DNA of 64,000 nt, taken from the NCBI GenBank assembly GCA_032158295.1, contig CM063246.1:4249371-4313370 (forward strand), given 5' to 3'. Below the pieces are notes generated by a model. The model was not told where the DNA came from. It was given only the letters and a program-made list of their open reading frames with translations, and made no database searches. This DNA comes from Pycnopodia helianthoides. Lineage: Eukaryota; Echinodermata; Asteroidea; Forcipulatida; Asteriidae. Shown piece by piece: positions 10,473 through 21,104 of this stretch. Position 1 is the first letter of the stretch. Each line of letters starts with the position of its first letter. The translations under genes were made by a program, and so were the position numbers.

Positions 10473-10637
10473 AAAGTGAAAAGTTGCCCTGCAATTTGTA
10501 ATCATATAAATATTTTAGGAATTAAAGCATTATGAAGTAAAACTGTTCAGGCTGATATTTAAGGCCATTTTGTTAGACACACCGCATACATACATCCTTG
10601 TCATTTGATTGGTGGAACACACGTCACGTGTCGTACT

Positions 10638-10785
10638 TTATTTTGCCATGTATTTACTGCCGCGCACGTGATACTCCAACATTTAATATAGGAGTCCTAA
10701 ATCTATAGATATAGGATGCTTGGGGTACTTCACAGCAACACTTCGCAGCGTCGTTTCCAAGGTAGTCGTTCCCCGCCCGTTTGTC
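10638..10785. repeat. Dispersed repeat, direct copy of 12091-12215
   Basis: TGCCGCGCACGTGATACTCC through CGTTCCCCGCCCGTT is about 90% identical to 12091-12215, where the segment interrupts a family F element. Confidence 0.75.
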
Positions 10786-10908
10786 CCAATGAGGCAAAGT
10801 CGTTTCACAGCGGACTAGGTTGGTGTCTACATGGAGTCGTCCATGTTGTTTAGAAGGGGTTATAGAAGTTTCAGAGTGTCGGGTGGACGAGTTGCTCTGT
10901 CTCTTTCG

Positions 10909-11779
10909 TGTTTAGTGTGAATAATTGTTCAAATGACAAGGATCTCGGCATTCTCCCAAATTCCAGTTAAGTCACCTGAGGACCAGTCAAAATTCACTCC
11001 AAATGGTCCAGCTGGCCTAGCTCAGTGTTGAAAAGCATCCCACTTAATACAAAGTATGGACAAGTGGAAAAAGCTGGGGACCAGTGAAATGACAGACTAA
11101 CTGGTCCTGCTTGGTAGTCACTTAATAAGTTAAGGGCAAACCATCTATATATGTGTGAGTTATATCAAACAAATAATGAATTCATTTTGTTTGGGCAATG
11201 TCGCAGAATATAATCACTCGGTTAAAGGTACACGTTGCCTTGGATCGGCCGAGTTGGTCTATAAAAAGCGTTTGTAACCGTTTGTTATAAAATGCAAATG
11301 GTTAGAAAGATGTTTTAAAAGTAGAATACGATGATCCACACAAATATGCCTCGAAATTGCGTGGTTTTCCGTGAACTTTGCGACCTAACACGGTCGGCCA
11401 TTTTGTGGAGTCAAGAGTTTGACTCCATAAAATGGCCGACTGTGTTAGTCCACGATGTGAAAGGAAAACTACACAATTTCGAGGCATATTTGTGTGGATC
11501 ATTGTATTCTACTTTTAAAACATCTTTCTAACCATTTGCATTTTATAACAAACGGTTACAAACGCTTTTTATAGACCAACTCGGCCGATCCAAGGCAACG
11601 TGTACCTTTAAATCTTGCTTTTCCATTTTACTCGGCTTGGCCTCAGGAAATGGAATAGTCCAGATTTTACCCTGTGATTATATTCTGTGACAATGCACTG
11701 ATATAAATGCATCCAATATTCATTTTGTATAACTCACACATAGATCCTTGTCATTTGAACAATTATTCACAATAAACAC
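10909..11779. mobile_element. Inverted-repeat element with nested palindrome
   Basis: The terminal arms GTGAATAATTGTTCAAATGA (left) and TCATTTGAACAATTATTCAC (right) are inverted. A second pair (TGTGTGAGTTATA near 11153 and TATAACTCACACA near 11730) continues the arms. The left arm is interrupted at about 10946-11143 by a dispersed segment (GAGGACCAGTC, CAGCTGGCC) also found near 51560 and 63530. Family D sits in the middle. Confidence 0.6.
11222..11612. mobile_element. Family D: 391-bp near-perfect palindromic MITE
   Basis: It begins GTTAAAGGTACACGTTGCCT and ends AGGCAACGTGTACCTTTAAA. The two halves pair along almost their whole length around a centre near 11417 (GAGTCAAGAGTTTGACTC). Mirror-image ORFs on both strands arise only from the symmetry. 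TTAA at both ends suggests a TTAA target. Confidence 0.9.
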
Positions 11780-11893
11780 AAAATTGTTTTACCTTACCAT
11801 TGTGCTCAACAGTATTTTTAACCGTCACATGTACTTGTATATATTTTTATATTTGATTAGCAAAGGTTAAGCTTGATTAATACTTTAACATTC

Positions 11894-12479
11894 TTAAAGG
11901 TATGGTCTTCAATTGGTTCTTGTCAACGTAATGCTGATTTATAGGCAAAATTATTAAGAAAGATACAATAAAATTCACACGTGAAAGTTTCAGCTGAATA
12001 CTGTTTCTAACTGCTGAAAAAACAGCAAAAAAACCGTCTTGGCATTTTCACAAGAACGTCAAAGATCCATCCACGTTTAGCGAGGTTATTGCCGCGCACG
12101 TGATACTCCAACATTTAATATAGGAGTCCTAAATCTAAAAATATAGGATGCTTGGGGTACTTCACAGCAACACTTTGCAGCGTCATTTCCAAAGTAATCG
12201 TTCCCCGCCCGTTCGTTTTATATGACTCACATAAAACCGCATCTCTGGCTGCAGCATTCGCGAACAGACACCCTAAGAAGCCTGAGAAACGATTCATGCA
12301 TGAATCATTACTCAGATTCAAATGTTTGTTGCCGAAAAATTATCCAAACCATCTTACTTCGAAGGGGAAACCTTTCTCAAAATAGGTTTTCCAACAACAG
12401 CTGCAGTGCTTCACACCAAGTTAGTTTGTATGGCCTTTAATTCGGGGAGAATTGACCAATCTATGACCCTGCCTTTAAA
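11894..12479. mobile_element. Family F element with a 140-bp insertion
   Basis: It starts TTAAAGGTATGGTCTTCAAT and ends CTATGACCCTGCCTTTAA. Compared with 33103-33530, about 12088-12231 is an insertion homologous to 10638-10785. ORFs here are not genes. Confidence 0.7.
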
Positions 12480-13403
12480 GAGGGGCTCTGAAGTTGGGTT
12501 CAGTTTGGTACTAAATTTTCAATATATAAAGTCTTGATAAAAGTGGGGGAAAATAAGTTTCTTACCTCCTGTAAAAAATAATGTAAAATGCCATTGTATT
12601 TCGTACCCTTCCAGTGTGAAATATATTAAGTATCAAAAAAACGTTCAATGACGTCACATTTCAGATGTATGAGTCTGTATATGTTTTTGTACAAGTTTTT
12701 TTAAAAGTTAATTCCTGTTTCATGATATTGAAGTTGACCTTTTGGCCTGACAAATCATTTCTTTGTGGAATGTACAGACATTTTTTTTGAAAGAGAATCG
12801 AATAAAGTGACATTTTACATCATTTTAACACGAGGTGTTTCCCCACTTGTTTAAGTGAGGTACAAATTAAGTTTAGGAATTTCTACCTGATTTTAACCAA
12901 TATCTTAAACCTGATGAAAATGCATTTTTGGTACTGAAATTAATACAATGAATTTCTTGGTCAACTGTTTTGTGGGCTCTTTCATCCTTTAAAAACTTGC
13001 CAGATATGACTGGAGAGGGTCAGTCTTTTGGTAAAATTTGTGTAATTTTTTATCCGAAAGCCGCGATCATAAAGATGGTAATGGAAGTAAACATCCTGCG
13101 AAATGACTTATTTTGTCTGAATTGCCCCGTTGATTAGAAATCAATAAAAGTATGTTGAATTTTCATGGTGTCCATTTGTGAATGCTGTGGCCAGAGGTGT
13201 GATTGGTACCCACTGTCTCTTAGCTAAACGTGGATGGATTCATTGCTTTTGATGAAAATACCATGACAGTTTTTTCCTGTTTTCTCAATAAATTGCTAGA
13301 CACCTGATGCAAATTTAAAATTGATGAAACTTTTGCGGTACCGGCTGCTAAAATATAGGATTTGAACTGCCTCTAGCTACTATAGGCAATTTTGGATTTC
13401 TAG
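12480..13403. other. AT-rich spacer
   Basis: It holds scattered AATAAA hexamers (about 12800 and 13143), a TGACGTCA (12649-12656) and a short family F-like scrap near 13210-13300. No gene is seen. Confidence 0.4.
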
Positions 13404-13480
13404 TGGTAAAACAGCTGCTCTAGAATGGCAAAGATCGTGGGTTCGAATCCCACCCGAGTAATGCCTGTTGATTTTGTTTT
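13404..13480 (+). repeat. tRNA-derived SINE fragment
   Basis: GCTCTAGAATGGC followed by a perfect B box (GGGTTCGAATCCCACCCGAG). No intact acceptor stem. Confidence 0.5.
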
Positions 13481-13831
13481 TCATAGGACTCTGGAAAGTA
13501 TTGAGTATACAGTGCTTTACACACATCGGTGTAAGGGTAAAACCAAACTGTATTCAAATGAAACTTCCACAGGTGTCTTTTCTAAGGCAAGTTTCAGAGG
13601 ACTTTTGTATCAACAACAGCTGTATACAGCACTTAAAACCTATTTGGCAGATTTTTAAAGTAAGTTTGACTACTATTTTGTTCGAAGCCATTTTTGTATT
13701 TTGTTGAGTTGATATGGAGTATTTGCACTTGAAGGTGTCACCCTGATGATCAAGTTGGAATAAACAGTATAATGCTTCCAAAGCTGGACATGAACATGGT
13801 CTGTGCTGATTTTCCTGAACATCTTTCTTTG

Positions 13832-14175
13832 TTAAAGGCCCTGTACACTATTGGTAAGATCGAAAAACAAAATGTTCACAGATTCACACATAACTTACAT
13901 GATTTAAAGAAAGTAATGGTAGAAAGGGTTCCTTAAAATATTTCTGCCTAAAATGCTATCGTTTCTGAGAAACGAGTAAAACAATAGTAATTATCGCGCG
14001 CGATAATTTGATAAAAACAGAAAACACATAAGATCTCTTTTCACTATTTTCTCGTGACCTCGATGACCAATTGAGCTCAAACTTTCACAGGTTTGTTTGT
14101 TCATGCATATGTTTAATCACACAAAATGTGGACACTGATTTTGAGCTGTTACCAAAAGTGTACAATACCTTTAAA
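13832..14175 (+). mobile_element. Family B hairpin MITE
   Basis: It is flanked by TTAA. The inverted ends are AAAGGCCCTGTACACTATTG and CAAAAGTGTACAATACCTTT. The centre holds the perfect 20-bp palindrome AATTATCGCGCGCGATAATT. Other copies are at 25468-25797 and 39568-39917. Confidence 0.88.
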
Positions 14176-15064
14176 TGCAAATAACTTTTGACGTGCATTA
14201 CCAGCCTTGACTGCAAAGCCTTCTTGATTTTTTTTTGCACCATCCCTTTGCCCAATAGTTTGTCTCGGAATCTTTAACTTTTCAGGTACTATTCCAGTAA
14301 TACAGTATAGACTTTGCAAGTATCACGCGTAATCAAACATTTGGGACCCGTTAAAGTGCACGAGTTTGTTTCCTTCATGCGTTAAAAGCAATGTACATGG
14401 GACCAAAGTGGTCCCGAAAATCGGTGGAAAAGCTAGCCCAAGGAAACTGAAAATCATTGGTCAGGCCCATCTCAGAAGCAGATACAGGATTTACAACCAA
14501 ATCCCTCCCCCCAAGTAAAAACCACTATACCCACACTCAAGCCTCCCCTTTACTACAACCAAGATGCACACAGCTCTGCACACAGCCCATCCACTCTGTG
14601 GACATTCCTTTGTTCTGTACACTGAAGGAAAATCCTATTCTTCAACACTATAAAAACAAAAATACTATGTGGACATGTGTGCAAGTCCACATAGTGTTTG
14701 AAGTCGATCTCTACGCAAAGTGTCGAAGTCTTTTGTTTTTTCTGGTCCACACTTCGTACGTAACGGCTCAACAAAAATGCCCTTGATGTATTTTTAAAAA
14801 TAAAAAACATAAAATTTCAGATAAGGACATCCATTGCAATATGTCTCCAACTTTGAAGTTTACTGCATACCGTACAGTAAGCACTGCAAAGTGATCACTA
14901 GATGCCTAGCTATGACCTTGCCATCTTTAGCTGCAATATTTTGAGCAAAAAAAACAATTGTAAAGAGTCAGAATTCAATACTGAAAAAGTGCAGCGACAT
15001 GTACTCCTTGTTAAAGCACACCCAACTTGTTGAAAAACATTTTGATCCTTTTCCCATCGATGAG
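14176..15064. other. Spacer with one short hairpin
   Basis: The only structure noticed is ACTATGTGGAC (14664-14674) paired with GTCCACATAGT (14684-14694). No gene is recognised. Confidence 0.4.
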
Positions 15065-15446
15065 TTTAAAGGAACATTACAGAATTGGTAAGAAAAAAAC
15101 TTGTAAAATATACTTTTTGATCACAGATTTACATAAAACTTACACGGTCTAATGATGGTGCTAGTAAAAAACATCCCTTGAAATATTTCTGTCTGAAATG
15201 CCATATTTGATGAGATATGAATAAACTAATTTTCCGATTTGAGTTTATCGCTCAGTGAGCGTTTTATTCATTTGTTGAATCTGCTTGATTTCATGCAAAT
15301 GTGTAATCAGTTTTTCACTATTTTCTCGTGACCCAGATGGCCGATCGATCTCAAACTTCTACAGGTTTGTCAGTTTATGCATATGGTGGATTACTACTGC
15401 CAGCAACTGTTTTGTTAGAAAAACCAATTCTATAATGTTCCTTTAA
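15065..15446. mobile_element. Family C hairpin MITE
   Basis: It runs from TTTAAAGGAACATTACAGAA to TTCTATAATGTTCCTTTAA, with an internal palindromic core ATCGCTCAGTGAGCG. Other copies are at 38105-38500 and 41531-41903. Confidence 0.88.
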
Positions 15447-15589
15447 CTATGGTTCAAGTAAAAAAATCTTTGGTCAACAGATCTTTGATACCAAAACCTG
15501 TAAGCAAAATTTGTTTTGTAAGAATTCAGAAAAAACTTGTTTTAGCAAAAATGTCATAACTTTTTACATTGCTGAGACAGGCACATTAA

Positions 15590-15763
15590 CCCCCTCACTT
15601 TCTGCTTGGCTTATATCCGCTACCCCGCCCTCCCCTCCCTACCGTGCGCGCGCGTCCGTGTTGCAGCGATCACGTGACAAGATCAGCGATAGGCTGGTTA
15701 CTCGTGTGATCTTGTAACCGTAAGCACAAAGGGAGTATGTAAACTGATATGAGACTGGACACC
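15590..15763 (+). promoter_or_regulatory. CpG-rich candidate promoter of the FLYWCH gene
   Basis: A locally GC- and CpG-rich patch (CGCGCGCG, CACGTGAC, CCCGCCCTCCCCTCCC) stands out in AT-rich surroundings. It ends just upstream of a sequence with a strong GTAAGT donor (15850). Its position about 2.2 kb before the FLYWCH ORF fits a promoter and first exon. No TATA box is seen, and the assignment is inference. Confidence 0.4.
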
Positions 15764-15849
15764 ATGCGACAAACTGGCTTCATTTCAATCCTCATTCGTT
15801 TCAACTTACAAGCTACACTGGCGAGAAAGATGAAAACTATCGTTACTTG
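15764..15849 (+). CDS. Candidate first exon of the FLYWCH gene
   Basis: An ATG at 15764 opens 28 codons plus two bases and ends at TTG|GTAAGTG. Joining to an acceptor at 17950 (AATCAG|G) restores a Trp codon and reads directly into the FLYWCH ORF in frame, a match expected by chance one time in three. The encoded N-terminus is basic and hydrophobic, which would be odd for a nuclear finger protein. The exon may instead be 5' UTR, with translation starting at 17952. Confidence 0.35.
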
Positions 15850-16235
15850 GTAAGTGAAGTAGTCTAAGATTAATAATATTCCTGTAATCACAGTTACACA
15901 TTTCAACATGTTTCCAGCAAATGAGAAAAATATGGCTTCGTATAGTTATTTTTGAAGCTCACCTGCAAAATGGTTGGAGCTCAAATGGGAGTTTATAATC
16001 ACGATCTTCTTCGCCCCAGATGTGTACAGATTGAGGTCATGAGATACATGGCCAAAATTAGTGTAAACTTTATAAAAGAGTAATTGTAATTAAGTCTAGC
16101 ATAGGTCACACACCTATGTTTGCCCCCCCCCCCTCCTATGTTGCGACACCCCTTGTGTACTTTCCTACACGTAATCCTAACCCTAACTCTATTCGTAGCG
16201 TGTACTGTGTAACTGAGTGGACTGTAATTGTAAAT

Positions 16236-17043
16236 CATGAACTAGCCCCATGAATATCAGAATAGGCCAATCCTCTCCGTATCCTTGGCCCCAGCACCAC
16301 TGATTACCAATTCTTTCGCCCTATGATGTTTTTTTTCTGCAAAGATCTAGATCGTGAAACTAACCGATTGAATGCCCATGTACTTGCAGATAGCCGGACT
16401 GTTAAAATTTCTTTAAAAAACGTCACACGTTTTGGGTGAAAATCAAATGATTTTCGTGAGTTAATATTTAGAATTGTCTCGACGATCTTGACAACTTGCT
16501 TAAATTTTTAAGTGTCTGGCTCCCTCAACAGCATTAAAAAAAACGATACAATCAATTGCTACGATTGAGTTGGTACCAGACTAATTTACTCGCAGACGCC
16601 GCGATAGTCTTGGTGCAAGACGTTCTTGTCGAGTCACTCAATACTACACACGACGCGACTATTCCACCAATAGAGGGCGTTAAGCCGCGTGGTGGTGATC
16701 TGGAAGTTTCCCAACAGCGCCCGCTATTCGCGATAGTTGGGTGATAATGAACAGCAACGTCTTGCACCAAGACTAACGCCGCAAGTGCAAATAATCAAGA
16801 TCGTTGAGATCGTTTTAAAAGTTCACTCGAAAATCATTTGATTTTCACAAAAAAAGTGTGATGATTTTTAAAGAAATTTTAACAGTCCGGCTATCTGCAA
16901 GTACATGGGCATTCAATCGGTAAGTTTCACGATCTAGATCTTTGCAGAAAAAAAAAACATCATAGGGCGAAAGAATTGGTAATCAGTGGTGCTGGGGCCA
17001 AGGATACGGAGTGGATTGGCCCTATTCATGGGGCTAATCATGA
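16236..17043. mobile_element. Foldback element with arms of about 250 bp
   Basis: Left-arm sequences (TAGCCCCATGAAT, CCGTATCCTTGGCCCCAGCA, GATAGCCGGACTGTTAAAAT) recur inverted on the right (ending ATTCATGGGGCTAATCATGA). Inner arms AGTCTTGGTGCAAGACGTTC and GACGTCTTGCACCAAGACT-like sequence also pair. No transposase ORF is present. Confidence 0.8.
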
Positions 17044-17950
17044 ACATGATGGGCCAGGCCCGTAACCCTAACCCCTTCAATTTGAAGGGGGGGGGGGCTG
17101 TTGTTGGAACATATGACTAGGACTCGGGACTGTTGGAATATATAGAGCAGTCACCCTACCTAGCCTAGGCTGAGTCAATGACTTATTTCAGAAATTGGGA
17201 AGAGTATTATTTTTGAGCTGCTTAGTGCTTGTTTTAAATTGTCTTAAGTACTGCACAGTGAAGTTTTCTTAGAAATATGTGTGGTTGTACTTTTTGGTAA
17301 GGCAGAAGGTGGTCAAACAGTGGTTGCTGAAATTTGTTTTTCAAAAATAGCGGAAGTTGATTAAATGCTTTTTATATGCTGTTATTTTTTATTTAAAACA
17401 AATAAGGCCGTACTTCACACTGAAAATACTTGAAAAAAACAAAACAATTCTTACATTTACAACACTAGGAACAGCAATGACTTATATAATGATAGGCTGG
17501 TTCTATCTGTCTATGTGATCAAGAATGTCACACTGTCAAAGAAAAATAAATCTGATAATTATTTATTTTTTAAATCAAAGTGGATTGCAGTTCTTAAAAG
17601 CTAGCATTGTTAAAATTCATTGTTGGGTTATTGCATGGGTTCGTAAAAGCTCAAAATAAAAATTCTCAAAATTTGGAACACAATCTTTGTTGTTTTGTTT
17701 TTTAACGAAAATAAAATAGGAGCTACAAATTTTACAATTTTGGGTTGGAATTTCAATATTACTCAACTTTAAGTGGACTTTTTACTGACTAGTTTTTTTC
17801 CCCCATTTTCTGAAATATCTTTTCAGCCACAACTGTTTGACCGTTAGACTGCCATTTGAAGGGTGTAATTATCGGCCTTGACTGTAGCCCTCTGTTGACT
17901 GCTAAATGTAGAGTCTGCAGAGCAGTAGACTGTTTATTTTGAGTAATCAG
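17044..17950. other. AT-rich sequence upstream of the FLYWCH ORF
   Basis: A G run at 17091-17098 and AT-rich DNA. It is probably the intron between the candidate first exon and the main exon. Confidence 0.35.
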
Positions 17951-17951
17951 G

Positions 17952-19430
17952 ATGGAGCAATACATCGAACGGGACCATGAAGACATTGAACATGGGGTTA
18001 CCATTCAGCAAGTCGTTGAGATCACATGCCAAACAGACCCAATTGGGTGTACGTCGGTATTGCTCGACGGAATGGTGGAAATTATTCAGGCCCAAGATCT
18101 TGAAGTTCCAATACCAGAGGCATCACCATCAAGTGAAGTAACGCAACAAGATATTATTGTGGTCGATGAGCAAGTTAGTCTTGGTCCTCCTCAGGCTGTG
18201 AGGATCAAAAAGCGAAAGGTTGAGACGTCATTCAAACGCAACAAACCCAAACTTCTTGATGGCCTGGGGTATACCTACAATGTCAAAAGGGTTCGGGGAT
18301 CGGTCACCGACTGGCAATGCACTGTGAGAAGTAAAGCTCTTACTTGCCGAGCGACCGTCAAACAACAAAATGTCACATTCACTCCAGGTCCTCAGCCGCA
18401 TCTTCACTTTGCCGAGCCGGGTATATCTTCCCACAAATTGGAAACTCTTACGTCCCCATCAAAGAAAGATCCGAAAATGACTGCAAAAATGATCAAAGCC
18501 ATGAAAGGGAAAAAGTCCTCTGTCAAGAGCAAAGGAAGGAAAGGCGCAGAAAAACAGTATTACTCAAATTATGTATTTGGACAACCGAGACTAATTGAGA
18601 AACGCACGGGACACACGTACGTCTTTAAGAAGGCTAACGGAGATATCGCTCATTGGCATTGTACTTTAAATAGTAAAAGCTTCAAGTGTAAAGCAACTTT
18701 AAAGCAGAAAAACGGAGAGTTCACTGCCGGCCCTGAGTCCCACTGTCATGTCGGTAGGGGAAATATTAGTACCACTAGACCTAAAAGGCTGGTCAAAATG
18801 GCTACTTGTAAACGAGACAAGAGCATTACTAAACAAGCTTGGGACATTGTGAATGCCAAGTCCAAACTACCCAATCCATTTGAGTCGCAAGAGCGTGAAC
18901 TCAGTGAAGAAGCTTATGCTGCGGGTTTCCGAATACTTCAGGCGGCCACTCGTCTGAGTCGCCCAAGACTCATTGACAGTAAGGGATTCACGTATAATAT
19001 CAAGAGAGCCCGAGGGAGTACCATCGAGTGGCAGTGCACCATCCGCGGCAGGAAGATGTGCTGCCTGGCCTCGTACAAAGAGGTCGACGGTAGATTTACA
19101 GCGGGGCCCCACGCTCATGTACACACTGCGAAGCCAGGAGCTTGCTACAAGACCAAGGTGGCGGCCAAGATACGAGCCAAGGCCTTGTCTGACCTCTTCC
19201 AGCCGACATCGGAGATTGTAAATGAGGTCCTCCTGCAGGAGATAGCGGAGAAGCCAAGTGCCACCATTCTGAAGCCGGAGAACTTAACCCGAATGGCCAG
19301 CCGGGCCAGACAGGCCTCCAAAGCCAAATTTGTGAATGACATACTTTATGGCGTTGCTGGTTTCAAACCTCATCCTGCTGACCTTTTTGAGGGTAGTGAT
19401 AATGAAATTGGAAGTGATGAGGAAAATTGA
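17952..19430 (+). CDS. FLYWCH-type zinc-finger protein with three fingers
   Basis: This is an uninterrupted 492-aa ORF from an ATG directly after a possible splice acceptor. It contains three FLYWCH fingers, at about residues 99-152, 211-266 and 337-391. Each shows the L-x-GYTY...W-x-C...C...H-x-H pattern (DWQC with HLH; HWHC with HCH; EWQC with HVH). A basic nuclear-localisation-like stretch (RIKKRKV) precedes finger 1, and the tail is acidic (GSDNEIGSDEEN). Known: FLYWCH fingers bind DNA and occur in insulator and repressor proteins and in MULE transposases. No transposase domain is present here. The gene lies between two CTCF-family genes on the same strand. The specific role is unknown. 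Confidence 0.85.
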   Translation: MEQYIERDHEDIEHGVTIQQVVEITCQTDPIGCTSVLLDGMVEIIQAQDLEVPIPEASPSSEVTQQDIIVVDEQVSLGPPQAVRIKKRKVETSFKRNKPKLLDGLGYTYNVKRVRGSVTDWQCTVRSKALTCRATVKQQNVTFTPGPQPHLHFAEPGISSHKLETLTSPSKKDPKMTAKMIKAMKGKKSSVKSKGRKGAEKQYYSNYVFGQPRLIEKRTGHTYVFKKANGDIAHWHCTLNSKSFKCKATLKQKNGEFTAGPESHCHVGRGNISTTRPKRLVKMATCKRDKSITKQAWDIVNAKSKLPNPFESQERELSEEAYAAGFRILQAATRLSRPRLIDSKGFTYNIKRARGSTIEWQCTIRGRKMCCLASYKEVDGRFTAGPHAHVHTAKPGACYKTKVAAKIRAKALSDLFQPTSEIVNEVLLQEIAEKPSATILKPENLTRMASRARQASKAKFVNDILYGVAGFKPHPADLFEGSDNEIGSDEEN

Positions 19431-19480
19431 ACTAAGATGAGGTGAGAGAAAGCAAGGCATTGTACAAATTTATAAGTCAC

Positions 19481-19486
19481 AATAAA
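19481..19486 (+). terminator. Polyadenylation signal of the FLYWCH gene
   Basis: AATAAA lies 51 bases after the FLYWCH stop codon, followed by a second AATAA and T-rich sequence. It is close and well placed for a short 3' UTR. Confidence 0.6.
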
Positions 19487-19574
19487 GTCGCACTCAATAA
19501 TTTTTGATTCAATTAATCCAACTACTTCAGTATTGGCAGTGAGTTAGTTGACCAACCAATTAACTGTTTCAAAT

Positions 19575-19688
19575 GCAGCCTAGACTTTCATCTTCCGTTA
19601 GAAAATCTTAAAGTCTATGTGAAACGTCTGAATGGGCACCTAGGCCAAGATCAGGGGCAACCTTAGCATCTGTGTAATTCCAGGCCTG
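19575..19688 (-). mobile_element. Family H element, partial
   Basis: It ends with GTGTAATTCCAGGCCTG and shares CTTAAAGTCTATG and GGCCAAGATCAGGGGCAAC with the full copies. Confidence 0.6.
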
Positions 19689-19742
19689 TAAACGGGTTGT
19701 GTATGGTGGAATCCGATGTGCCCGATTGCACAGGGCTGTGTG

Positions 19743-19980
19743 CTTTATCCCTCTTGCTGTCTGACCATTCAATACCATTCACTGTGGTTTTGAATGATAG
19801 ATAAACTACGCCAACCTGCAATATGATACCATGAGGGAATGCATGTACACAGTACACAGTAGTTAGTTCTGTGCACAGTTGTGCCATCGTACACAACCTT
19901 GGCAGTCGAATGGTTTAAAATGGTTGGTCAACTCACAGAAAAATGTTGCCAAGAGTCACTGACAGTAGGAGGGTTAAAGT
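19743..19980. mobile_element. Family I inverted-repeat element
   Basis: The inverted ends are TTATCCCTCTTGCTGTC and GACAGTAGGAGGGTTAA. It is about 85% identical, in reverse orientation, to 26506-26736. ORFs inside are not conserved as genes. Confidence 0.8.
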
Positions 19981-20229
19981 GCATACTGCATCATTCAAAA
20001 TTGTGCAGATTATATTAAATGGTCAGACTGTAACAGGATTAATCATTTTGTTTAATCCCCCACCCCCCCCCTCTTTATTCTCCCCTCCCTCCCCTTTGCA
20101 TTTTGTTTTTGTTTTAAATGTTTGGGTTTTTAAAGTAAAAAACAAATTCTTGTAATGTTAAATAAGGAGATTAATTGCAAGGGTAGAGCAACAACTCATT
20201 GCGTTTTTGGCCCCAGTTTAAGTTCCAGG

Positions 20230-20560
20230 GACGTAAACTCTACAGGCCTTGCGCTTTAAAAGCTTGTAAAGTAGCCCACCGGGCTAGTAAACTATGTATT
20301 TTACTGGGCCCCAGGAAATTTTAGTAGCCCAGATTTTATACATGTATTATTTATTGTCATAAATGTATCTTTCTGATGTGTATAATATAGTGATCAGTGA
20401 TCGCTAATAGTCGATTACATTCACACACTAAAAACACAACACATTTTTGAAATTGATTATTCAAATCTGAAAAGGAAGAAATATGAGCATTTTAAACAAG
20501 TAGGTTGCACAGTTTTTAGTAGCCCACAGGGCAAGTTGAGAAGTGGTGTTTACTAGCTCG
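20230..20560. repeat. Diffuse repeat with AGTAGCCCA motifs
   Basis: AGTAGCCCACCGGGC, AGTAGCCCAG and AGTAGCCCACAGGGC recur within 300 bp. No gene is seen. The origin is unclear. Confidence 0.35.
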
Positions 20561-20624
20561 TAGCAGTTTATACTAGACAATGTATGTTTATTTTATACTA
20601 GACAATGTATGTTTATTTTTTTTA

Positions 20625-20896
20625 ATTTATTTATTTTGTGTTCTCTTGCTTTGTTTTCCACGATTCTTCTTTTTGCTCTTGACTAGGTTCGTCTGTTTTT
20701 GGTACTTCCATTTCTCTTTGGGTTTTTTTGCCGTTTTTTGTAAGGACCCCAATGGAAATAAGTCTAAGATATTGGCTTTTGGGGGCTTTCTTACTTGTGT
20801 TCTGTTTTGGTTAATCTTATTTCATTGTCTTTTCTCCTGTTTTTGTGTACATGTATGTATTTTTGGCATGTTCTTGCTGTATTTTTATCCGAATAA

Positions 20897-20926
<30 letters not shown>
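20625..20926 (+). mobile_element. 3' end of a CR1/L2-type LINE with AATC tail
   Basis: T-rich 3'-UTR sequence with AAGGACCCCAATGGAAATAA and CGAATAAATTC ends in seven AATC units (20901-20926). A short tandem repeat directly after such a 3' end is typical of CR1/L2-type retroposons. No reverse transcriptase remains. Confidence 0.6.
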
Positions 20927-20927
<1 letters not shown>

Positions 20928-21104
20928 GTACGTCGGACTAGCGTTGAGGGTGGGCCCTGCTCTCAGAGATGAGTTCATTATTTTTTTTAAACTCTGGTCT
21001 GGTTGAAAAGATCAAGCAAATTTGCAAATGTTACGCTTCAATAACTTGCAAGGAAGCTTTTACTTCTCTATAATTGATTTTTCTTTTTTAAAATTTGTTT
21101 TCAG

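Noticed and set aside
11302..11531. Two nearly identical ORFs on opposite strands
   Set aside because: They are mirror images produced by the family D palindrome, not genes.
12649..12656. Functional CRE (TGACGTCA)
   Set aside because: A single 8-mer in spacer DNA. Chance or repeat-derived occurrences are expected in 64 kb.
13832..14175. piggyBac assignment for the TTAA-flanked families
   Set aside because: TTAA flanks fit, but the ends (AAAGG/CCTTT) and lack of any transposase do not allow a superfamily call from this window.
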